In this document: one piece after another, positions 1 through 4,996 of the stretch
Numbering within the stretch: the stretch's first letter is position 1
Layout: each line of letters begins with the position of its first letter
NCBI GenBank assembly: GCA_023446735.1
Contig: JAEXPQ010000051.1
Location: forward strand, 1 to 8,320
Length of the DNA stretch: 8,320 bases
Source of the DNA: Verrucomicrobiota bacterium
GTDB lineage: Bacteria > Verrucomicrobiota > Verrucomicrobiia > Opitutales > Opitutaceae
Direction of reading: 5' to 3'
Position numbers and translations under genes: made by a program
Notes under the pieces: generated by a model
Database searches by the model: none
Seen by the model: the letters and a program-made list of their open reading frames with translations, nothing else
Told to the model about the DNA's origin: nothing

Positions 1-1699
1 ACTTCGTGACCTTGAGCTTCCCGAAGGCCTTCGGCGGCGACTTGCGGTACGAGGCAAGGATCTTGGCGATCTTCGCGGCGCCGGCGGCGCCCTCGTAGTA
101 GATGTTGCCGACCGTCTCGGTGTAGAAGCCGAACTTGAGGTAGATGCCGTCGAGGTACTGCGTGATGCTCTTGCCGGCCTTCTTGGCGGCGGCGGCGAGC
201 TCGCAGAAGATGAGGCAGGCGGTGTTGCCGTCCTTGTCGCGCACGGTGTCGGTCGGGAGGTAGCCGTAGCTCTCCTCGCCGCCGAAGACGTAGAGCGTGC
301 TGTACTCGAGGAGCAACTCCGCGCGGATCTCTGGCGAGGTGGCGTCGTAGTCGAGCGCGACTCCCTCCACCTCGAACAGCTTGGCCTTCATCTGCGCCTC
401 GTAGCCGGCGATCTTGGCGCCGATCCACTTGAAGCCGGTGAGGGTGTTGATGACCTTCAGGCCGTGGGCGTGGCCGATGGCGTCCTGCAACTGCGAGGTG
501 ACGAACGTCTTGATGAGTGCGGCGCGCTTGGTGCCCTTCTTCGGGAGCACGCCGAGCTTCTTCATCGCCGAGATGCGGTACTCGGCGAGCAGCGCGCCGA
601 TCTGGTTGCCGGTGAGCAGCACCATCTCGCCCTTCTCGTCGCGCACGGCGACGCCCATGCGGTCGCAGTCCGGATCGGTCGCGAGCACGACGTCGGCCTT
701 GGTCTTCTTCGCGAGCTCGACACCCATCGCGAGCGTGGGCGCGTTCTCGGGATTCGGCGACTTCACGGTCGGGAAGCGTGGATCGAACTCCAGCTGCTCC
801 TGCACCGCGGTGGCCTTGACGCCGAAGCGCTTGAGCAACGGCAGCGTGGCGACGGCGCCGGTGCCGTGGACGTTGGTGAACACGACCTTGAGCTTGGAGC
901 CCTTGAAGATGTCCGGATCGATCACCGCGGCCGAGGCGGCCTCGAGGTAGGCGCTGTCGGCGCCGGCGCCGAGGGTGGTCACGGCGTCGAGTTTCTTGGC
1001 GAAGAACTTCGCCACCTCGTCCCAGGCGACGTTGTCGACCTGGCCGATGATGCCCTTGTCGTGCGGCGGCACGACCTGGCCGCCGTCGGCGAAGTAGACC
1101 TTGTAGCCATTATCGTGGGGCGGGTTGTGGCTGGCGGTGATGACGATGCCGGCCGACGCCTTCAGGTAACGCACCGAGAAGCTGAGCTGCGGCGTGGAGC
1201 GCGGGCCGTCGAAGATGAACGCCTGGCCGCCGAGCTGCGCCCACGTGGAGGCGGCGAGCTCGCAGAAATGGCGCGAGAAGTGGCGCACGTCGTGCGCGAT
1301 CACGAGGCGCGGCAGGTCGTAGCTGCCGGCGGTGCAGAGGTACTGGCGCGTGTAGCGGAAGAGGCCGATCGTCGCGCGCACGACGGTGAAGTCGTTGAGC
1401 ACGTTGCAACCGACGGCCGGATGCTCGGGCGAGCCCTGCGTGCTGAGCGTGCCGATCTCGGCGGCGGCGGTGGCCTTGCCGATCGTGCGGCCGCGCATGC
1501 CGCCGGTGCCGAACTCGAGCGTGCGGTAGAAACGGTCGTTGAGCTCGGGCCATTGTTCCTTGGCGACGAGTTCCTCGATGGCGGCGCGCGCCCAGTCGGG
1601 CAGGAAGCTGCCGCCCAGCCAGGTGCGGAGGTTCTGCGCGGTGCTGGGGAGGATCTGGCCGGCCTGCTCGGCCGCGGCGATGGAGTCGATCGTGCTCAT
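1..1699 (-). CDS. Phospho-sugar mutase (alpha-phosphoglucomutase type), 3' end cut by window edge
   Basis: Cytoplasmic enzyme of the alpha-D-phosphohexomutase superfamily. By family knowledge it interconverts sugar 1- and 6-phosphates, most likely glucose, through a phosphoserine. The frame opens at ATG 1699-1697 (MSTIDSIAAAEQAG) and stays open for 566 codons to the left edge, so the C-terminus is missing. Three of the four family signatures are visible: the catalytic loop TASHNPPHDNGYKVY with Ser190, the Mg2+ loop DPDCDR (342-347), and the sugar-recognition loop GEESYG (474-479). The fourth, the C-terminal phosphate-binding loop (RxSGTEPK type), should lie just outside the window. FGTGGMRG near residue 65 and the spacing of the loops fit the roughly 600-residue PgcA-like branch rather than the shorter GlmM/ManB branch. 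No Shine-Dalgarno precedes the start. It lies 122 bp downstream of the UDPGP gene on the same strand, probably in one operon. Substrate preference cannot be read from sequence. Confidence 0.93.
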   Translation of the reverse strand, partial: MSTIDSIAAAEQAGQILPSTAQNLRTWLGGSFLPDWARAAIEELVAKEQWPELNDRFYRTLEFGTGGMRGRTIGKATAAAEIGTLSTQGSPEHPAVGCNVLNDFTVVRATIGLFRYTRQYLCTAGSYDLPRLVIAHDVRHFSRHFCELAASTWAQLGGQAFIFDGPRSTPQLSFSVRYLKASAGIVITASHNPPHDNGYKVYFADGGQVVPPHDKGIIGQVDNVAWDEVAKFFAKKLDAVTTLGAGADSAYLEAASAAVIDPDIFKGSKLKVVFTNVHGTGAVATLPLLKRFGVKATAVQEQLEFDPRFPTVKSPNPENAPTLAMGVELAKKTKADVVLATDPDCDRMGVAVRDEKGEMVLLTGNQIGALLAEYRISAMKKLGVLPKKGTKRAALIKTFVTSQLQDAIGHAHGLKVINTLTGFKWIGAKIAGYEAQMKAKLFEVEGVALDYDATSPEIRAELLLEYSTLYVFGGEESYGYLPTDTVRDKDGNTACLIFCELAAAAKKAGKSITQYLDGIYLKFGFYTETVGNIYYEGAAGAAKIAKILASYRKSPPKAFGKLKVTK

Positions 1700-1750
1700 G
1701 GTGTGCTACGTTTTCGGAGTTGGGGGAATTTTGAGAAAATGGAAGACCGT

Positions 1751-1807
1751 GTAGGAGCCTGCTTGCAGGCGATCTGGGCTCCGAATCGCCTGCAAGCAGG
1801 CTCCTAC
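1751..1807. repeat. REPIN: two inverted GTAG-headed REP units (family B)
   Basis: The arms 1751-1773 and 1785-1807 are perfect 23-bp reverse complements around an 11-base spacer. Each arm is itself a REP-like unit: it starts with GTAG at the outer edge and contains a small hairpin, GCCTGC-TT-GCAGGC (1757-1770, mirrored at 1788-1801). A GTAG head plus an internal palindrome, in two inverted copies, is the definition of a REPIN. It begins 14 bases past the stop codon of the UDPGP gene and sits inside the probable UDPGP-mutase operon, where it could fold in the mRNA. There is no U-run, so it does not look like an intrinsic terminator. Its sequence differs from the repeats at 3335-4151, so it should depend on another RAYT. 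Confidence 0.85.
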
Positions 1808-1821
1808 CCAGGATTGGTTGG

Positions 1822-3243
1822 TCAGCCCAGCACGAGGCCGGCGGCGATGGCGGGCTTGGTCTTCAGCGCGGCCCAGGCGGCGCGGAAGCTCGGTTCGTCG
1901 TCGCCGAAGAGCGGCGACACCTCGAGCGCGAACGGCGGCAGGCCCGTCGCATCGGCGGGCACCTCGGCGCCGGCGGCGCGCAGCCAGCGCACGAACTGCC
2001 GGAGCTGGTCGTCGGCGCAGGTCTTGGGCGAGTCGACGCCCTCGGCGTTCTTGACCGGGCTGAAGTCGTCACCGCGCGGCGCCTCGATGGTGACGGCGTT
2101 CTTGGCGAACGGCAGCGCGTCGAAGACGAACATCTCGAACTTCACGCCGTTGGCCTTCGCGGGCTTCACGGGCGTGCCCGCGGCGTCGATGCACGGGATC
2201 TTCTTGTCGGCGCGGTGGAACGGCAGGGCGTCGTCGCCCTTGGCCATGCGCTCGATGAACGAGCGGCTGAAAACGTGGATCGCGACCGAGCCGGCGATGA
2301 AGCGCAGGCGGCCGGTGGCGCTGTCGACCTCGCGTTGGCGCTCCATCGGGAGATCGCTGTACTCGACGACGAGCAGCTTGCCGCGCTGGCGGCAGAAGTG
2401 GCCGACCTTCTCCTCGGGATACGCCTTCGGGATCATCTTGCTCGACATCTCGGCGCCGGCGCGGAGGTGGAAGCCGATGAACGTCGGGTCGACGCAGCGC
2501 ACGAGCGGGTTGTCGACCTGGAAGTAGCTGAGGACGTCGATGCCCTCGCGGCGCATGATCTCCAGCGCGCCGCTGCGATCGAGCGCGCGCAGCGAGCCGC
2601 CGTGGCCGTCGGGACTCATCGCGATGGAGGACTTCGTTTCGAGGATGATCTTCCCGTCGAGATCCACCGCCGGCATGCGGCCCTGGCGGAAGAAGTGCAC
2701 GCGGTCGGCGCCGAGGCCGAAGAACTGGTTCTCGACGAAAAACGCCTCGGTGGCCGCGTGGTTCACGTGGCTGGTCATGATGAACCAGTGCAACGGCTTC
2801 CCGTAGCGGCGACCGGCGGCGAGGATCTTCTCGGCGAAGACCTGGAAGAGCGATTTCTGGAGGACCGGCGTGACCTTGAACGTGCCCTTCGGTCCATCGT
2901 AGCCGAGGCGCGTCCCCTGCCCGCCCGCGACGACGAACGCCGCCACGCGCCCGGCGCGCAGCGCGTCCTCGCCGAGGCGGCGGGCCTCGGCCCACTCCGC
3001 GGCGTTGCCACCGTTTTCCGGCAGCGGCGCGTACGGCGCCGGCTCGAGGTCGGTCAGGTCGACCGCGGCGCCGGTGTTGCTCCGGACGAGCGTGTCGGTG
3101 AGGCGGGCGATCTCGGCGAGATCGATCTCGGCCGCCTGGGCGGCGAGCTGCGCCTGGTCGGCGGCCGAAAGCTCGGCCCAAAAACGGAAGACATGGCCTT
3201 GTCCGGCCTGGTTGAAGGACTCGATCAACTGCGCGGTTTCCAT
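1822..3243 (-). CDS. UDPGP-family uridylyltransferase (UDP-N-acetylhexosamine / UDP-sugar pyrophosphorylase)
   Basis: A 473-residue cytoplasmic nucleotidyltransferase of the eukaryotic-like UDPGP (UAP1/UGP) family. It transfers UMP from UTP to a sugar 1-phosphate, giving a UDP-sugar and pyrophosphate. Visible motifs: the nucleotide-binding loop GGQGTRLG (107-114) followed by PKG (118-120); MSPDGHGG (209-216), matching the uracil-binding PDGNGG region of UAP1; SYFQVDNPL (239-247); GSVAIHVFS (318-326); FEMFVFD (369-375); and FSPVKNA (394-400) with the conserved Lys. The length fits UAP1-type enzymes (about 480-520). The motifs favour GlcNAc-1-P or GalNAc-1-P, but the phosphoglucomutase-like neighbour downstream also allows Glc-1-P. 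The start is ATG 3243-3241; an AGGA lies upstream but too far to act as a normal ribosome site. The usual bacterial enzymes for these reactions, GlmU and GalU, are unrelated in sequence pattern. Confidence 0.92.
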   Translation of the reverse strand: METAQLIESFNQAGQGHVFRFWAELSAADQAQLAAQAAEIDLAEIARLTDTLVRSNTGAAVDLTDLEPAPYAPLPENGGNAAEWAEARRLGEDALRAGRVAAFVVAGGQGTRLGYDGPKGTFKVTPVLQKSLFQVFAEKILAAGRRYGKPLHWFIMTSHVNHAATEAFFVENQFFGLGADRVHFFRQGRMPAVDLDGKIILETKSSIAMSPDGHGGSLRALDRSGALEIMRREGIDVLSYFQVDNPLVRCVDPTFIGFHLRAGAEMSSKMIPKAYPEEKVGHFCRQRGKLLVVEYSDLPMERQREVDSATGRLRFIAGSVAIHVFSRSFIERMAKGDDALPFHRADKKIPCIDAAGTPVKPAKANGVKFEMFVFDALPFAKNAVTIEAPRGDDFSPVKNAEGVDSPKTCADDQLRQFVRWLRAAGAEVPADATGLPPFALEVSPLFGDDEPSFRAAWAALKTKPAIAAGLVLG

Positions 3244-3334
3244 GGGAGCGGGCTAGCGTCCTGAAGAGCGAAACCCGCGCAACGGCAAAGTCGCGCGCCA
3301 CCGAGGTGTGACATGAGCGGGATTGCTGCTCCGG

Positions 3335-3362
3335 GTAGCTGGACGGCGAAGCCGTTCAGCCG
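3335..3362 (+). repeat. REP unit 1 (family A), upstream of RAYT
   Basis: GTAG head (3335-3338), then a nine-pair stem CTGGACGGC / GCCGTTCAG around the loop GAA, ending in CCG. One stem pair is a G.T wobble and the rest are Watson-Crick. It has the same plan as the five other copies around the RAYT gene. It lies in the divergent gap between the UDPGP gene (-) and the RAYT (+). Confidence 0.8.
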
Positions 3363-3371
3363 ATCTCCGGA

Positions 3372-3425
3372 GTAGCTGGGCGACGGAGTCGCTCAGCCGG
3401 CTGAACCGCTGCGCGGTTCAGCTAC
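3372..3425. repeat. REPIN, REP units 2 and 3 (family A), just upstream of RAYT
   Basis: Unit 2 reads + (3372-3400): GTAG head, stem CTGGGCGAC / GTCGCTCAG, loop GGA, tail CCGG. Unit 3 reads - (3397-3425): its stem CTGAACCGC / GCGGTTCAG is fully paired, and it ends in CTAC, the complement of the GTAG head. The units meet tail to tail and share the CCGG at 3397-3400, giving the two-unit inverted form called a REPIN. The CTAC end lies 43 bases before the chosen RAYT start codon. Confidence 0.85.
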
Positions 3426-3467
3426 TTGCCGCTTGCCGACGCTCGCCCCTCGGCTTGCGTCCCAGCC

Positions 3468-4049
3468 ATGCCGCACGACTACCTCCGTCGCCTGGCCGCC
3501 GCGAACTACCGCGGCACAGCCGCCGTGCACTGGAGCATGACGGTCGACGGACGCAGGACCGGCTGGCTCGACGCGGCGCACCACGCCGCCGTGCGCGAAC
3601 TGCTGCTGCACACGCTCGCCCGCTACCGCCTCGTCTGCCCCGCCTACTGCCTGATGCCCGACCACGGCCACTTTCTCTGGCTCGGAACCTCCCCACTCGC
3701 CGACCAGCGGAAAGCGGCGGCATTCTTCCGCCGGCACTGGAATCTCCTGCTTCGCGCCAAGGGCTACAAACTCCAGCTGCAGGGCTATGACCACGTGTTG
3801 CGCGAGGAGGAGCGCCAACGCGGCGCCTTCGCGGTGATCGCCGCCTACATCTTGGAGAATCCGGTCCGCGCCGGAATGGCGGCCGACTGGCACGCTTATC
3901 TCTTCTCGGGTGCAGTGGTCGTCGGGCGACCGGAGTTCGACCCGCGCGCCACGGACTTTGGGGAGCGATTTTGGCGACACTGGAATTCACTGATCGAGCC
4001 GGCGGCTGGAGAACCTGAAGACGGTTCCCCGCAGAGCGCAGAGGACTGA
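3468..4049 (+). CDS. REP-associated tyrosine transposase (RAYT; HUH/Y1 transposase superfamily)
   Basis: A 193-residue single-strand DNA nuclease related to IS200/IS605 TnpA. RAYTs recognise and cleave REP hairpins at or near the GTAG and are thought to spread REP/REPIN sequences. The metal-binding HUH motif is His66-Gly-His68 in CLMPDHGHFLW (61-71). The presumed catalytic Tyr is Tyr127 in YILENPVRAGM (127-137), the usual RAYT context. The YDHVLREEE segment (107-115) is also typical of RAYTs. All active-site residues are present, with no frameshift or stop, so it could be functional. I chose ATG 3468; a TTG at 3426 in frame would add 14 residues starting one base after a REP. No Shine-Dalgarno is seen. 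It is the only + strand gene and is flanked by three cognate-looking REP units on each side; its stop codon lies inside one of them. The tail after about residue 170 is acidic and probably not part of the fold. Confidence 0.92.
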   Translation: MPHDYLRRLAAANYRGTAAVHWSMTVDGRRTGWLDAAHHAAVRELLLHTLARYRLVCPAYCLMPDHGHFLWLGTSPLADQRKAAAFFRRHWNLLLRAKGYKLQLQGYDHVLREEERQRGAFAVIAAYILENPVRAGMAADWHAYLFSGAVVVGRPEFDPRATDFGERFWRHWNSLIEPAAGEPEDGSPQSAED

Positions 4050-4070
4050 ATCGCTGCGCGATCCAGCTAC
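4046..4070 (-). repeat. REP unit 4 (family A), overlapping the RAYT stop codon
   Basis: An inverted unit: stem CTGAATCGC / GCGATCCAG around the loop TGC, ending in CTAC (4067-4070). The stem has one A-C mismatch on this strand, which is a G.T wobble on the other. The RAYT stop TGA (4047-4049) lies within the left arm, so the repeat starts inside the gene. Confidence 0.8.
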
Positions 4071-4085
4071 GCGGAGCCGCCCATC

Positions 4086-4151
4086 GTAGCTGGACGACGG
4101 AGTCGTTCAGCCGGCCCCTGAGAAGGTTGAATGACTTCGTCATCGAGCTAC
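4086..4151. repeat. REPIN, REP units 5 and 6 (family A), downstream of RAYT
   Basis: Unit 5 reads + (4086-4114): GTAG head, stem CTGGACGAC / GTCGTTCAG, loop GGA, tail CCGG. Unit 6 reads - (4127-4151): inner stem GAATGAC / GTCATCG-like arms around TTC, ending in CTAC; its foot is degenerate. The 12-base spacer between them shows no structure I can see. Together they form a second inverted pair, in the convergent gap between the RAYT (+) and the DJ-1 family gene (-). The remaining 101 bases to that gene hold nothing I recognise. Confidence 0.78.
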
Positions 4152-4252
4152 GCCCACACCGCACCACACACCCGCCCACTGCCCAAGTACCATGACCAGA
4201 TCGAGCGTCTACCCACGCGCGATCGGCAGGGTGCGCCAACCAACGGCGCCGT

Positions 4253-4849
4253 TCAATCGCTCCGGGGCGCGAAGCCCATCATGCCGCGGATGAAGTCGGT
4301 GCGTTTCCGGTCGGTCAGCCGCTCGAGCAGACGGAAGGCGACCTCCATCCCGGTCGCCGGGCCCCAGCAGGTGATCACGTTGCCATCCTCGACCACCGGC
4401 TCGTTGACCACCGCGGCGCCGAAGCCGGCCAGCGTCTTCTGGCGGATGCGATCCTTCTGGTTGTAGGTCGTGCAACGCCGGCCCTGCAGCACGCCGCTCT
4501 TGCCGATCAGCAGCGCCCCCACGCAGATCGCGGCGATGAGTTTCCCCGCGCGGTCGAACTGCCGGATGAGCTCGAGCAACCGCTCGTCATAGGCCTCGCG
4601 GTAGAAGTCGAACTCGACGAAGCCGCCCGGGAGCGCCAACGCATCGAATTCCTCCACGCGGATCTCGTCGATCAGCAGATCGACCACCAGACGTTGGTCG
4701 AACGTGCTGACGACCTCGCGGGTGAACCCGGCGGTGAACAGCTTCGTGGAGCCGTCGCCGTCGACCAGATTCCAGCCGATGACGTCGATGAACGCGCTGG
4801 CTTCGTAGATCTCGAAACCGTGGGGCAGAAAGAGCAGGACCTTTTTCAC
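4253..4849 (-). CDS. DJ-1/PfpI (ThiJ) family protein
   Basis: A 198-residue cytoplasmic protein of the class I glutamine amidotransferase-like superfamily, DJ-1/PfpI branch. Numbered from GTG 4849, the nucleophile elbow is Cys109 in IAAICVGALL (105-114), and the acidic partner that tunes this Cys is Glu13 in LPHGFEIYEA. PGG at 74-76 and the C-terminal VEDGNVITCWGPATGMEVA segment also match the family. Members include protein and methylglyoxal deglycases, amidases and stress proteins; sequence alone does not choose between them. The frame extends upstream to a TTG at 4915, but the family normally begins within a few residues of the first strand (KKVLLFLP), so GTG 4849 is preferred; no ribosome site supports either start. 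It lies 147 bp downstream of the phosphoesterase stop and is convergent with the RAYT. Probably its own transcript or the tail of the phosphoesterase one. Confidence 0.88.
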   Translation of the reverse strand: MKKVLLFLPHGFEIYEASAFIDVIGWNLVDGDGSTKLFTAGFTREVVSTFDQRLVVDLLIDEIRVEEFDALALPGGFVEFDFYREAYDERLLELIRQFDRAGKLIAAICVGALLIGKSGVLQGRRCTTYNQKDRIRQKTLAGFGAAVVNEPVVEDGNVITCWGPATGMEVAFRLLERLTDRKRTDFIRGMMGFAPRSD

Positions 4850-4996
4850 GGAGAGCAGAAACGGCACAACGAGAGCGAAACGCGAGACCTTCGCGGGGCC
4901 CGCAATGCCGTGCAAAGTGCAAAGCTTGCCCCCCTATTCCGGCCCTTTTCCGCATCAAAACGACGAAACTGGAGTCGTGCTGACACGCAGAGCCCG

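Noticed and set aside
1751..1807. The inverted repeat as a rho-independent terminator of the UDPGP gene.
   Set aside because: No U-run follows on either strand, and each arm carries its own hairpin and GTAG head, which a terminator does not explain.
464..2527. A 687-codon open frame on the + strand spanning two - strand genes.
   Set aside because: It lies opposite the mutase and UDPGP genes, crosses the REPIN, and its product is rich in Arg, Ala, Glu and Gly with no family motif. High GC makes stops rare in this antisense frame.
3426..3467. TTG 3426 as the RAYT start.
   Set aside because: It would begin one base after a REP and add a short Pro/Ala-rich piece; the family-like sequence (MPHDYLRR) starts at ATG 3468. 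Not fully excluded.
3335..4151. The repeated hairpins as a CRISPR array or as the ends of an insertion sequence.
   Set aside because: Copies differ in stem sequence, alternate in orientation and lack regular unique spacers. There are no terminal inverted repeats or target duplications that I can see bounding the module.
3393..4239. Long - strand open frames opposite the RAYT gene.
   Set aside because: They run through the REP hairpins and have no motif, while the + frame carries HUH, Tyr and YDHVLREEE motifs.
4850..4915. N-terminal extension of the DJ-1 protein from TTG 4915.
   Set aside because: The family begins close to the first beta strand (KKVLLFLP), and the extra 22 residues show no function beyond moderate hydrophobicity, with no good signal peptide.
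4910..4924. A short tandem repeat (GTGCAAA twice) upstream of the DJ-1 gene.
   Set aside because: Two 7-base copies are expected by chance too often to call an operator without comparative support.
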